A stretch of DNA of 64,000 nucleotides from Gammaproteobacteria bacterium (GTDB taxonomy: Bacteria > Pseudomonadota > Gammaproteobacteria > Steroidobacterales > Woeseiaceae), in contig JAOUHU010000003.1 of the NCBI GenBank assembly GCA_029884455.1, forward strand, positions 1-64,000, given 5' to 3'. Below the pieces are notes generated by a model, which ran no database searches, was not told the DNA's origin, and worked only from the letters and a program-made list of their open reading frames with translations. The first letter of the stretch is position 1. Every line of letters begins with the position of its first letter. Made by a program: the position numbers and the translations under genes. This document shows, in pieces, positions 52,542-62,341 of the stretch.

Positions 52542-54287
52542 TTACCGGGCTTTTTCGATCCACGCGTCCATGCGCTGCTCGAGCAGGTCGAGTGGCAACG
52601 CGCCGGCACCGAGCAGTTCGTCATGAAAAGCGCGCACATCAAATTTTTCGCCCAAGGCGATCTCGGCGCGCTGGCGGATTGTCTGCATTTTTAATTGACC
52701 AATCTTGTAAGCCAGTGCCTGTCCGGGATTGCCAATGTAGCGATCGATCTCGTTCACGATATCGAGCTCGGTCTTGGCGGCATTGTCCTTGAAGAAATCG
52801 ATGGCCTGCTCGCGAGTCCAGCCCTTGTAATGCATGCCGGTATCGACCACGAGTCTGACTGCCCGCCACATGTCATAGGTCAGCTGCCCGAAGCGTGAGA
52901 AGGGATCCTTATACAGGCCGAGATCGTAGCCAAGGCTCTCGCTGTACAAGCCCCAACCCTCGACGAATGCAGTAAAGCCGCCATAACGCCGGAAATTCGG
53001 CAACTCGCCGAGTTCCTGCTGCAATGCAATCTGCAGGTGGTGGCCGGGCATCGCCTCGTGCACGGTCAGTACTTCGATTTCATACTTGGGTCTGACCTCC
53101 GGCTTGTAGAGATTTACCCAGTAAATTCCGGCGCGACCGCCGTCTCCGGCCGGCTGCGTGTAATACGCCGTCGTCGTGTCGGGCGCAATCGAATCAGGAA
53201 TGGGTTTCACGCCGTAGGGCATGCGCGGCAACTTGCCAAACAGCTTTACCAGTTCCGGGTCAATGCGCTTGCTGGTCGCGAGGTAAGATTCATACAGCGC
53301 CTCCGGATCATCAAAATAAAACTGTGGGTCGCTGCGCAAGAACACCAGGAAGTCCTGGAAGCTGCCGGAAAAATCGACCTCGTCCATAATCTCCTGCATC
53401 GCATCGCGGATACGGCGCACTTCCTCGAGCCCAAGTCGATGAATCTCATCAGGCGACATCGGCGTGGTCGTAAAACGGCGTGCACGCTGTTCGTACCAGG
53501 CGCTGCCATTAGGCAAGGCCGACAGTCCGATACTCTCGCGGCAGGCGGGCAGATAGGTGTCGTCAAAATAGCGCGCCAACTTCTGATAGGCCGGCAGGAT
53601 CGTGTCGCCAATCGTCTTGAGCGCTGCGGCACGCAAGCGCTGCTGCTCGTTTTCGGGGATGCTCGCCGGCAACTCCTCGAACAGCCGGTAGAAAGGACTT
53701 GCCGCCGCATCGTCGACGAGTTGCGCCGCAATCTGGTCCGGGATGCGCTGCATCAGGACCTTCGCTGGCATATAGCCCGATTTTCGCCCCTGCTCGGCCA
53801 GCCTGATCGTTTGTTCAATGAGGATACCTACTCTGCCCATGCGTGTTAGCCAGTCGGCGTAGTCCTGGACAGACTCGAACGACAGTCCGGTAGCATTGAC
53901 CTCGAGGTTTTGCACGCCGCCGCGGTGACTGAAGGGCATGAGGTGGCCGTTGAACTGGAATTCATCGACCGTGTATTGCAGCTCGCGACGAAATAATTCG
54001 TAGTTCAGCTGGTCGCCTGCATCCAGCGCGTTGCGGTCAATGCCATAAGCACGGCGCAGGAACTCGCGTTGTTGAGCCTGGGCGGCGTTAATCGCCTCGA
54101 TACTCTGATCTGCCCAGCGATCGTTGTAGCGCCGGTCGCCGAGTTCCGACGCAAACAGCGGGTCGTTTGCAAGTTGCGCCTCCCAGGCCTGGTACATCAG
54201 TACATTGAAGTCATCTGTCGCGGTCGCCCACGCGGCTGCTGAACCGCAAAATGCGGCCACGAGTATTGTCTTTTGCAGTATGCGCAT
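52542..54287 (-). CDS. DUF885 family secreted protein (putative metallopeptidase)
   Basis: 581 residues with a signal peptide ending near AWATA. The signature 'TVHEAMPGHHLQIALQQELG' (HExxxGHH) near residue 415 is the conserved site of DUF885 and resembles a zinc-peptidase motif. 'FVEGWGLYSESLGYDLGLY' supplies a further Glu. Long helices with many charged residues fill the rest. The family is thought to be peptidase-like but is little characterised. Divergent from the glycine riboswitch and gcv operon. Confidence 0.88.
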   Translation of the reverse strand: MRILQKTILVAAFCGSAAAWATATDDFNVLMYQAWEAQLANDPLFASELGDRRYNDRWADQSIEAINAAQAQQREFLRRAYGIDRNALDAGDQLNYELFRRELQYTVDEFQFNGHLMPFSHRGGVQNLEVNATGLSFESVQDYADWLTRMGRVGILIEQTIRLAEQGRKSGYMPAKVLMQRIPDQIAAQLVDDAAASPFYRLFEELPASIPENEQQRLRAAALKTIGDTILPAYQKLARYFDDTYLPACRESIGLSALPNGSAWYEQRARRFTTTPMSPDEIHRLGLEEVRRIRDAMQEIMDEVDFSGSFQDFLVFLRSDPQFYFDDPEALYESYLATSKRIDPELVKLFGKLPRMPYGVKPIPDSIAPDTTTAYYTQPAGDGGRAGIYWVNLYKPEVRPKYEIEVLTVHEAMPGHHLQIALQQELGELPNFRRYGGFTAFVEGWGLYSESLGYDLGLYKDPFSRFGQLTYDMWRAVRLVVDTGMHYKGWTREQAIDFFKDNAAKTELDIVNEIDRYIGNPGQALAYKIGQLKMQTIRQRAEIALGEKFDVRAFHDELLGAGALPLDLLEQRMDAWIEKAR

Positions 54288-54365
54288 GCGCGCATTGTTA
54301 CCGTTGCACGCATCGCTGGCAACCTGCCAAACCTTTGGCTATGATGCGCGCACCAATCGATAGCG

Positions 54366-54548
54366 TGCTCAGAAGAGACCCCGAATTGCCAATGGCCAGG
54401 CGGGGCGCCGAAGGCGCAACTCGCTCGGAAACGCTCAGGCAAAAGGACTGCGCGCGCTGATTGGCTCTGGAGAGCGGTCGAAAAAACGGCCCACCGAAGG
54501 GGAGTATGGCCGGCGGCCATTAATCTCTCAGGTTTCCAAGGACAGAGG
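54366..54548 (+). promoter_or_regulatory. Tandem glycine riboswitch
   Basis: Two aptamers lie in series. The first shows AGAGACC, then CGCCGAAGGCGCAA and CTCAGGCAAAAGGAC. The second shows TCTGGAGAG, then CCACCGAAGGGG and TCTCAGGTTTCCAAGGACAGA. These are the conserved glycine-riboswitch blocks. It lies just before a terminator and gcvT, so glycine should control read-through into the whole gcv operon. Confidence 0.95.
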
Positions 54549-54583
54549 GGCGACAGATCGAGGGGTCTGTCGCCTTTTTATTT
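54549..54583 (+). terminator. Riboswitch-controlled intrinsic terminator
   Basis: Stem GGCGACAGA / TCTGTCGCC followed by TTTTTATTT, immediately after the second glycine aptamer and before gcvT. This is the expression platform: glycine binding presumably prevents its formation. Confidence 0.9.
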
Positions 54584-54605
54584 GGCCCTGGGAAACACAT
54601 CAGAG

Positions 54606-55697
54606 ATGGGACTGAAAACACCGTTGTTTGCTAGCCATGTTGCTGCCGGCGCGAAGATTGTCGATTTTGGCGGATGGGACATGCCGCTGCACTATGGCTC
54701 GCAGAAGGAAGAGCACCACGCGGTGCGCAATACTGCGGGTGTTTTCGATGTCTCGCACATGACCATCGTCGATCTCAATGGTGATCGCGTTCGCGAATTC
54801 CTGCGCTACCTGCTGGCAAATGACGTTGCCAGGCTGCAGACCCCGGGCAAGGCCTTGTACTCGGCCATGCTGAATGACAACGGCGGGGTTATAGACGACC
54901 TGATCGTTTACTTCATGCATGAGTGCTGGTTCCGGCTCATCGTCAATGCCGCGACGCGCGACAAGGACCTGGCGTGGATGCAAAAACAGGCGCACGACTT
55001 TTCGGTAACGGTCACCGAAGTGGCCGGCACTGCGATGCTCGCTGTGCAGGGGCCGAAAGCGCGCGAGCTTGCCTCTGGCTGCGTCGATGCAAAGTGGCGT
55101 GAGGCTGCACTGGCATTGCCGCCGTTTACCGGCATGCAGGCAGGGCAGCTGTTCATCGCGCGCACCGGCTACACCGGCGAGGATGGCTGGGAAATCGTCA
55201 TGCCGGCTGCAGCAGCGGCGTCGACCTGGGACCAGTTGCTGGCGGCTGGCGTGGCGCCCTGCGGGCTGGGTGCACGCGATACGCTGCGGCTCGAGGCTGC
55301 GATGAACCTGTATGGCACGGACATGGATGAAACGGTCTCGCCACTCGAAGCCGGCATGGGCTGGACGATCGCCTGGGAGCCGCGTGAGCGCGAGTTTATT
55401 GGCCGCGCCAGTCTCGAACGCAAAAGGTCCGACCCGACGCTGCAACGCTTCGTTGGCTTGCTGCTTGAAGACAAAGGCGTGCTGCGTAACCATCAGCGCG
55501 TTGTGGTGGCAGGTCAAGGCGAGGGTGAAATTACCAGTGGTGGCTATTCGCCGACCATGGAACGCTCGATAGCGCTGGCGCGACTGCCGGCAGGTCAGTC
55601 CGAAAGCGCCGCAGTCGATGTGCGCGGCAAGCTGTTGCAGGTAAGGATTGTGCCGACACCGTTTGTGCGCAATGGAAAAATTCGAATCAAAACCTGA
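54606..55697 (+). CDS. gcvT: Glycine cleavage system T protein (aminomethyltransferase)
   Basis: 363 residues from the ATG at 54606; the frame opens earlier at a TTG, but that lies in the terminator tail. 'IVDFGGWDMPLHYGSQKEEHHAVR' is the GcvT start, 'GVFDVSHMTIVDLNG' the folate loop with Asp, and 'RTGYTGEDGWEIVMP' the next signature. It transfers the methylene group to THF. First gene of the operon under the glycine riboswitch. Confidence 0.96.
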   Translation: MGLKTPLFASHVAAGAKIVDFGGWDMPLHYGSQKEEHHAVRNTAGVFDVSHMTIVDLNGDRVREFLRYLLANDVARLQTPGKALYSAMLNDNGGVIDDLIVYFMHECWFRLIVNAATRDKDLAWMQKQAHDFSVTVTEVAGTAMLAVQGPKARELASGCVDAKWREAALALPPFTGMQAGQLFIARTGYTGEDGWEIVMPAAAAASTWDQLLAAGVAPCGLGARDTLRLEAAMNLYGTDMDETVSPLEAGMGWTIAWEPREREFIGRASLERKRSDPTLQRFVGLLLEDKGVLRNHQRVVVAGQGEGEITSGGYSPTMERSIALARLPAGQSESAAVDVRGKLLQVRIVPTPFVRNGKIRIKT

Positions 55698-55744
55698 ACA
55701 CTGAACATCCACACACCGAAAAACGAGATCACGGAGAAACAGCG

Positions 55745-56140
55745 ATGATTGAACTACCTGGGGACCTGTTGTACACCGAAGAACACGAATGGTTGCGCCG
55801 GGAGGATGACGGCAGCGTGACCATAGGTATCACAGACCATGCACAGGCGGCACTGGGTGACCTAGTGTACGTGGAATTACCCGAAGTCGGGCAGGAGCTG
55901 GATAGCGGCGGTGACATGGCGGTGGTCGAATCGGTGAAGGCGGCGTCCGATGTGTACTCACCGATTGCCGGGGTCGTCGAAGAGGTCAACGAAAGCCTTG
56001 CTGATGACCCGGAGATCATTAATGGCGATCCGTATGGAAGTGGCTGGATTGTCAGGTTGCGCCCGAGCGAAAAAATTAATGAGGACGAGTTGTTGTCGCC
56101 GATTGCCTACCAGGAATTGCTCGACGAAGAAGACGCGTAA
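55745..56140 (+). CDS. gcvH: Glycine cleavage system H protein
   Basis: 131 residues. '[37 protein letters not shown]' opens the family fold, and '[17 protein letters not shown]' carries the lipoylated Lys. A GGAG site precedes the ATG. H shuttles the aminomethyl group between P and T proteins. Confidence 0.97.
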   Translation: MIELPGDLLYTEEHEWLRREDDGSVTIGITDHAQAALGDLVYVELPEVGQELDSGGDMAVVESVKAASDVYSPIAGVVEEVNESLADDPEIINGDPYGSGWIVRLRPSEKINEDELLSPIAYQELLDEEDA

Positions 56141-56148
56141 AAAAGACG

Positions 56149-57486
56149 ATGCCATTCATACCGCACACGGAAGACGACACCCGCGAAATGCTCGCGGCCA
56201 TTGGCGCCAGCAGTATCGACGATCTGTTTGATGAGATCCCGCCGCAATTGCTGATCAAATCCCTTGATGGCGTGCCGACCGGGCTTAGCGAGATGGAGAT
56301 TTCGCGGCTCATGCACCAGCGCGCCGCACAGGATGGCGCTCCCTTGTGCTTTATCGGTGCGGGTGCCTACGAGCACCATATTCCGCAGGCGGTCTGGGAC
56401 ATTGCGACTCGCGGTGAATACTACAGCGCGTATACGCCTTACCAGGCCGAGGCGAGCCAGGGGACGCTGCAGACGATTTACGAGTATCAGACGATGATTA
56501 CTGAGTTGACCGGGCTCGACGTCAGTAACGCATCGTTATACGACGGTGCCTCCGGGCTCGCGGAAGCGTCACTTATGGCAGTGCGCAGCAATCGCAAGGC
56601 GAAATCGGGCCGCATCCTGCTGGCGCCGGGCGTGAATCCGAATTACGAAAAAGTCGCTGTGGCCATCGCCGGCCACCAGAACATCACTTTCGAACGTTTG
56701 CCGATGAACGGCTCGACCGGCAATGCGGCCGATAAACTCGATGCCGGCCGCGAGCCGGTTGCGCTGGTGATACAGCAGCCGTCATTTCCGGGAACGCTCG
56801 AAGACGTTGATCGCCTGACGGACTGGGCGCACGAGCGTGGCGCGCTCGTAATCGCAGTGGTCAATCCGCTCTCACTGGCCTTGCTCAAAGCGCCCGGCAG
56901 CTGGGGAACACGTGGCGCTGACATCGCTGTTGGCGAAGGCCAGCCGCTCGGTGTGCCGCTCTCTTCGGGCGGTCCTTACTTCGGCTTCATGACCTGCAGG
57001 CAGGAGCATGTGCGGCAAATGCCGGGCCGCATTGTCGGCCGGACCACGGATCTCGACGACAATCCGGGCTTCACGCTTACCTTGCAGGCACGCGAGCAGC
57101 ACATCCGGCGCTCGAAGGCAACCTCGAATATCTGTACCAATCAGGGCCTCATGGTTACCGCGGCGACTATCTACATGTCATTGCTCGGATTCGAGGGGCT
57201 GCGCAAGGTCGCCTTGCGCGCGCAGCAAAACACGGCATTGCTGGTCCGGCAACTGACCGCATTGCCCGGCGTGCAGCGCCTGTATGAAGGACCACATTTC
57301 CACGAAGTCGCGATTTCCCTTGACCGCCCGGTTGCGGCGGTGCTGCAGGAGCTGGCGCGGCGCAACATCCTCGGCGGTTACGATCTTGGTAACGCCTTGC
57401 TGGTTTGCGCGACCGAAACCAAAACGGCGGCTGACATCGACCACTATGTCGATGCCATGCGTGACATCCTCGCGAAGCAGGATTAG
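56149..57486 (+). CDS. gcvPA: Glycine dehydrogenase (decarboxylating) subunit 1
   Basis: 445 residues, the N-terminal half of P protein as a separate subunit. '[31 protein letters not shown]' is the standard start, with '[16 protein letters not shown]', '[16 protein letters not shown]'-like and '[15 protein letters not shown]' following. It pairs with gcvPB, which lies after tpx in the same operon. Confidence 0.96.
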   Translation: MPFIPHTEDDTREMLAAIGASSIDDLFDEIPPQLLIKSLDGVPTGLSEMEISRLMHQRAAQDGAPLCFIGAGAYEHHIPQAVWDIATRGEYYSAYTPYQAEASQGTLQTIYEYQTMITELTGLDVSNASLYDGASGLAEASLMAVRSNRKAKSGRILLAPGVNPNYEKVAVAIAGHQNITFERLPMNGSTGNAADKLDAGREPVALVIQQPSFPGTLEDVDRLTDWAHERGALVIAVVNPLSLALLKAPGSWGTRGADIAVGEGQPLGVPLSSGGPYFGFMTCRQEHVRQMPGRIVGRTTDLDDNPGFTLTLQAREQHIRRSKATSNICTNQGLMVTAATIYMSLLGFEGLRKVALRAQQNTALLVRQLTALPGVQRLYEGPHFHEVAISLDRPVAAVLQELARRNILGGYDLGNALLVCATETKTAADIDHYVDAMRDILAKQD

Positions 57487-57502
57487 CGGAGCGCCTGAGG
57501 TC

Positions 57503-58021
57503 ATGAGTATCTTCAGGTTTGAGAACTCGGTTCATCACACCTTCGACGAGTTGCCGGATATTGGCAGTCGTGCGCCGGACGTTTCGCTGGTCAATACGAA
57601 ATTGCAGAACGTTTCGCTGGCGAACTGGACCGGAAAACGCAAGATCATGAATATCATCGTCAGCGTCGACACTGATGTCTGTGCGCGCTCGGTAATCGAA
57701 TTCGACCGCTACGCAGCCGATTTGCACGATGTGGTCATACTGTGCGTGTCCTATGACCTGCCGTTCGCATTCCGCCGCTTCCAGGAACAACACGGCCTGA
57801 AAAACGTCATTGGTTTATCCGCGATCCGGCACGCCGGTTTCGGCGAAAATTACGGTGTACAGATTATCGATGGCCCGCTCGCTGGCATGTTCGCACGTGC
57901 CGTGGTCGTGCTCGACGAGAACAACACGGTCGTGCATCGGGAACACATTGATGAAATTTCGACTGAACCCAATTACACGGCAGCACTTCGCGCGCTCGGC
58001 GTGCGAGCCAACAAGGACTAG
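57503..58021 (+). CDS. tpx: Thiol peroxidase Tpx lacking the resolving Cys, inside gcv operon
   Basis: 172 residues. The peroxidatic site is '[18 protein letters not shown]'. The E. coli enzyme has its resolving Cys in 'PFAQSRFCGAEG'; the aligned part here is '[12 protein letters not shown]', so that Cys is Gln. Another Cys in '[11 protein letters not shown]' lies a few residues before it. It may therefore be a one-Cys peroxidase or use a different partner. GAGG 3 bases before the ATG. It sits between gcvPA and gcvPB, so glycine controls it too. Confidence 0.92.
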   Translation: MSIFRFENSVHHTFDELPDIGSRAPDVSLVNTKLQNVSLANWTGKRKIMNIIVSVDTDVCARSVIEFDRYAADLHDVVILCVSYDLPFAFRRFQEQHGLKNVIGLSAIRHAGFGENYGVQIIDGPLAGMFARAVVVLDENNTVVHREHIDEISTEPNYTAALRALGVRANKD

Positions 58022-58032
58022 CAGGAAAACCC

Positions 58033-59496
58033 ATGGAAACTCTGATATTCGACAAGTCACGTTCCGGTCGACGGGCGTTTGCACAGGCTCCTGTCGCAGA
58101 CGATGCTGTTGCGATTCCCGAGTCGCTGCGGCGCAAGGACACGCCGCGCCTGCCTGAAGCGTCCGAGCTGCAGGTGGTACGGCACTTTACACGCCTGTCG
58201 CGGCAGAATTTTTCCATTGACACACAGTTTTATCCGCTCGGTTCCTGCACCATGAAGTACAACCCGCGGGCCTGCAATGCGCTGGCACTGTTGCCAGGTT
58301 TCGCGGGCCGTCATCCGCTCGGTCCGGTGAGTCATGGCCAGGGCTTCCTCGCCTGCATGTATGAACTGCAGGAGATGCTCAAGGAGGTAACCGGCATGCA
58401 GGGCGTGTCGCTGACACCGATGGCCGGAGCGCAGGGCGAGCTCGCCGGCGTGCTGATGATCCAGGCCTATCACAAGGCACGTGGCGATCTCGAGCGCAAT
58501 GAGATTATCGTGCCGGATGCGGCACACGGCACCAACCCGGCAACCGCGACCATGTGCGGCTGCGTGGTTCGCGAGTTACCCACCGGCAGCGATGGCGACA
58601 TCGATATCGCGGCACTCAAGGCGGCAGTGGGGCCGAAGACAGCCGGTATCATGTTGACCAACCCGTCGACGCTTGGCGTGTTCGATCGTGGCATCGTCGA
58701 GGTCGCAAAAATCGTGCACGACGCCGGCGGGTTGTTGTATTACGACGGCGCGAATCTGAATGCGATTTGCGGCAAGGTGCGCCCCGGCGACATGGAGTTC
58801 GATGTCATTCACATGAACCTGCACAAGACTTTCTCGACGCCACACGGTGGCGGCGGCCCGGGTTCGGGTGCTGTTGGTGTCGGCGCGCGGTTGTTGCCGT
58901 TCCTGCCGATTCCGGTTGTCGGCGCGACCGAGCGCGACGGAGTCACGAGCTATGACTGGCTTGCCGAAGAGGCACTGCCGCAAAGCATCGGCCGGCTGTC
59001 CGGGTTCATGGGCAATGCCGGTGTGTTGTTGCGCGCCTACGTTTACATGCGCATGGTGGGTCGCGACGGCATGCGTCGTCTTGCCGAATACGCGACCCTG
59101 AACGCGAATTACCTGCAGGCCCGATTACGCGACGCCGGCTTTAAACTCGCGTTTCCCGAGCGTCGTGCCAGCCACGAATTCATCATTACGCTGAAGAATG
59201 AGGCGCGCGAAATCAACCTGACCGCGATGGACGTCGCCAAGGCCTTGCTGGATCACAACTACCATGCACCGACAACTTACTTTCCGCTGCTGGTTCCGGA
59301 GTGCCTGTTGATTGAGCCAACCGAAACGGAGAGCAAGGAAACGCTGGATAATTTCGTCGCCGCAATGACCGCGATTGCGACGGATGCGAAGGCCGGCACG
59401 TCATTCAAGGAAGCGCCATATACGATGCCGGTACGCCGGCTCGACGACGTCAAGGCGGCGCGCCAGCTGGATCTCGCGTATCGCCCGCCGAAGTAA
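58033..59496 (+). CDS. gcvPB: Glycine dehydrogenase (decarboxylating) subunit 2
   Basis: 487 residues, the C-terminal half of P protein. '[14 protein letters not shown]' is the usual start and '[22 protein letters not shown]' holds the PLP lysine. '[15 protein letters not shown]' is a conserved substrate-site segment. It forms the active decarboxylase together with gcvPA. Confidence 0.97.
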   Translation: METLIFDKSRSGRRAFAQAPVADDAVAIPESLRRKDTPRLPEASELQVVRHFTRLSRQNFSIDTQFYPLGSCTMKYNPRACNALALLPGFAGRHPLGPVSHGQGFLACMYELQEMLKEVTGMQGVSLTPMAGAQGELAGVLMIQAYHKARGDLERNEIIVPDAAHGTNPATATMCGCVVRELPTGSDGDIDIAALKAAVGPKTAGIMLTNPSTLGVFDRGIVEVAKIVHDAGGLLYYDGANLNAICGKVRPGDMEFDVIHMNLHKTFSTPHGGGGPGSGAVGVGARLLPFLPIPVVGATERDGVTSYDWLAEEALPQSIGRLSGFMGNAGVLLRAYVYMRMVGRDGMRRLAEYATLNANYLQARLRDAGFKLAFPERRASHEFIITLKNEAREINLTAMDVAKALLDHNYHAPTTYFPLLVPECLLIEPTETESKETLDNFVAAMTAIATDAKAGTSFKEAPYTMPVRRLDDVKAARQLDLAYRPPK

Positions 59497-59545
59497 TCTG
59501 TTGAAATAGGGAACCGAATTCGCGGCACCCAGTCTTTAGGAAGCT

Positions 59546-62341
59546 ATGAGAAACGGATTGTTAATTGCCGCATTGGCAGGGATCGTGCTGGCCGGCACCA
59601 ACGAGGCGGCCGAGGAACCGGCCTGGGCCACTACTCTCGAGCGTATTTCCTCCGGCGTCGTCTCAATTCGTGTTGACAGTACCCGCGCTTTCGATACCGA
59701 GTGGAATTCATCCAGCCAGGCTACCGGCTTTGTTGTTGATGCGGAACGCGGGCTGATCCTGACCAACCGGCATGTCGTGACACCGGGCCCGGTGGTGGCG
59801 GAAGCGATATTTCTGAACAACGAGGAAGTGCGACTCACGCCGGTGTACCGCGATCCGGTACACGACTTCGGTTTTTATCGCTTCAACCCGGCAGAGCTGC
59901 GATTCATCACACCGGCAGAACTGCCGCTGGTGCCGGCTGGCGCCAGTGTAGGCCGCGAAATTCGCGTCGTCGGCAACGATGCCGGCGAGCAGCTGTCGAT
60001 CCTGGCCGGGACAATTGCGCGACTGGACCGGCAGGCACCGGACTACGGCCGTGGTAATTACAACGACTTCAACACCTTTTATTACCAGGCCGCATCCGGA
60101 ACTTCAGGTGGCTCCTCCGGTTCGCCGGTCATCAACATTAAGGGAGAGGTTGTGGCGCTCAATGCCGGCGCGAACAACTCTGCCGCCAGCAGTTTTTTTC
60201 TACCGCTCGATCGCGTCAGCCGCGCATTGCAGCTGATTCAGCAGGATAAGCCAGTCACGCGCGGCACTTTGCAAACCAAGTTTGTGCGCAAGGCCTACGA
60301 CGAACTGCGTCGGCTTGGCCTGAGTGATGAATCGGAGCGCCTCGCACGCGAGGCGCACCCAAAGCAAACCGGCATGCTGGCCGTTGAGCAGGTGATCCCG
60401 GAGTCACCGGCAGCGGGAAAACTGCATCCCGGTGACATCCTGCTGCGCATTAACGGCGAGCTGAGCACGGAGTTCATTCCGCTGGCTGCGGCACTGGATG
60501 CGAATGTCGGTAGCGAGGTCGAGATCGAGCTGGAACGCGGCGGTGAGCGCATCACAGAGAAAATCGTCGTCAGTGATCTGCATGCGATTACGCCCGACGA
60601 GTACCTCGAGTTCGGTGATGGCACCGTGAACAATCTCTCTTACCAGCAGGCATGGCACTACAACCTTCCGGTGCAGGGCGTATACGTCGCCAATCCCGGC
60701 TACCTGCTTTCGAAATCAGCCATACCGCGGGGTGCCGTCATAACCGAATTTGGCGGTAAACCGATGCACAGCATCAGTGATTTCGCGAACGCTCTCGACA
60801 GCCTCGCCGATGGATCGCGTACCTTGCTGCGCTTCGTCTCGATGGACAACCCGCAAAGCTCGGCAGTGCGATCCTTCGAAATGAACCGGGTCTGGTTTCC
60901 GGTGCGCCGCTGCAAACGCGACGATGCCACCGGCATCTGGCCCTGCACAGAGCTCGGCGCCGGGCCGGAGCGCTTGCCACCGCGAGCGGGCAGCACTGCA
61001 CTTACCCGATTTGACGATCCGCGTGTCGCCGCTATTGCACCGTCGCTGGTAGTAGTGACTTTCGATCTGCCGTACACGCTGTCTGGCGTTGCTGACCGTC
61101 ATTACTATGGAACCGGTGTGGTGGTGGACAAGGAGCGCGGACTGGTGCTGGTCGATCGCAACACGGTACCGCTCGCGATTGGTGACGTTACCGTGACTTT
61201 CGCGGGTTCACTCGAGGTCGACGCGAAGATCGAGCAATTGCACCCGATTCATAACATGGCGATTGTGTCCTACGACCCGAAGTCGATCGGTGATACGCCG
61301 GTTCGCGAGGCCAGTTTCAACACCGAGCCGCTGCAGGCCGGTGACAAGGTGTGGTTGGTCGGCATCAAGGGTGATCACCAGCTGGTGCACCAGGAAAGTA
61401 CTGTGTCAGCAGTTGAACCGCTGCTGCTGCCGCTATCGAGGACACTGCGTTTTCGTGACTCCAATATCGAAGGTATCGACCTCGTCAACGCGATGGATGT
61501 TGATGGCGTATTGGTTGACAAGCGCGGACGCGTCAGCGCGCTGTGGTCGAGTTTTGCGCTGGACTCGGGCGGCGAATCCGCACAATTCAATCGTGGTGTT
61601 GGCGTCGACCTGGTCGCCGAGTTTGTCGACATCGTGCGCACCGGGCGTTCCTACTACTCGCTGGAAGCGGAGTTCGTTTACGCACCGTTGTTTGCCGCCC
61701 GAAATCGCGGTGTGGACGAGGAGTGGATCGCGAAACTCGAAGCCAACAATCCGATTTATCGTCGCGCCTTGAGCATTACGCGGCTGGTCGCGGGATCGGA
61801 TGCTTCCCGCCTGCTGAAAAACGGTGATTTCGTATTGGCGGTCGACGGCAATGTTGTCACGACTTTCCGCGACCTGGAAAAAGCCGTTCAAAAACCCGAG
61901 GTTACGGTGACTATCTGGCGCAATGGCGGCGCCCTCGAAATCCCCTTGAAAACGGCCGAACTGGATGGTCTCGGCATCGATCGGGCGGTGTCATGGGCTG
62001 GTGCGTTGCTGCAGGATCCGCATCGGGAGATGGCCGCGCAACGCGGCATTGATCCGGCGGGCGTCTACGTTGCATTTTTCAGCTATGGTTCGCCTTCCAG
62101 CCGCTACGGTCTTTGGGCCGGGCGTCGTATCGTTGCAGTGGATGAAAAACCGACACTGAATTTGCAGGCGTTCGTGGACGCGGTCGCTGGCCGGCTTGAC
62201 CGGACTTCGGTACGTCTGAAAACCGTGACCTGGAACGGTGCGGTCGAAGTCATCACTTTGAAACTGGACAATCAGTATTGGCCCGCTTATGAGATTCGAC
62301 GAACCGGGGATGGCTGGCAGCGCTTGCCAATTGAGTCTTAA
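59546..62341 (+). CDS. Tandem HtrA-like protease with inactive second half (Nma111-like)
   Basis: 931 residues with a signal peptide (GLLIAALAGIVLAG). The first protease domain is intact: 'LTNRHVVTPG' (His), 'VHDFGFYRF' (Asp) and 'TSGGSSGSPV' (Ser). PDZ-like parts follow ('ESPAAGKLHPGDILLRING'). The second protease-like unit (about residue 480 on) keeps the frame but has 'LVDRNTVPLA' (Asn for His), 'IHNMAIVSYDP' (Asn for Asp) and no GxSG. It closes with further PDZ-like units. This tandem design recalls the eukaryotic Nma111 proteins. A likely periplasmic quality-control protease. Confidence 0.88.
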   Translation: MRNGLLIAALAGIVLAGTNEAAEEPAWATTLERISSGVVSIRVDSTRAFDTEWNSSSQATGFVVDAERGLILTNRHVVTPGPVVAEAIFLNNEEVRLTPVYRDPVHDFGFYRFNPAELRFITPAELPLVPAGASVGREIRVVGNDAGEQLSILAGTIARLDRQAPDYGRGNYNDFNTFYYQAASGTSGGSSGSPVINIKGEVVALNAGANNSAASSFFLPLDRVSRALQLIQQDKPVTRGTLQTKFVRKAYDELRRLGLSDESERLAREAHPKQTGMLAVEQVIPESPAAGKLHPGDILLRINGELSTEFIPLAAALDANVGSEVEIELERGGERITEKIVVSDLHAITPDEYLEFGDGTVNNLSYQQAWHYNLPVQGVYVANPGYLLSKSAIPRGAVITEFGGKPMHSISDFANALDSLADGSRTLLRFVSMDNPQSSAVRSFEMNRVWFPVRRCKRDDATGIWPCTELGAGPERLPPRAGSTALTRFDDPRVAAIAPSLVVVTFDLPYTLSGVADRHYYGTGVVVDKERGLVLVDRNTVPLAIGDVTVTFAGSLEVDAKIEQLHPIHNMAIVSYDPKSIGDTPVREASFNTEPLQAGDKVWLVGIKGDHQLVHQESTVSAVEPLLLPLSRTLRFRDSNIEGIDLVNAMDVDGVLVDKRGRVSALWSSFALDSGGESAQFNRGVGVDLVAEFVDIVRTGRSYYSLEAEFVYAPLFAARNRGVDEEWIAKLEANNPIYRRALSITRLVAGSDASRLLKNGDFVLAVDGNVVTTFRDLEKAVQKPEVTVTIWRNGGALEIPLKTAELDGLGIDRAVSWAGALLQDPHREMAAQRGIDPAGVYVAFFSYGSPSSRYGLWAGRRIVAVDEKPTLNLQAFVDAVAGRLDRTSVRLKTVTWNGAVEVITLKLDNQYWPAYEIRRTGDGWQRLPIES

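Noticed and set aside
54600-55712. A 370-codon open frame antisense to gcvT
   Set aside because: Mirror of a conserved gene; no domain, no ribosome site, and gcvT on the other strand is certain.
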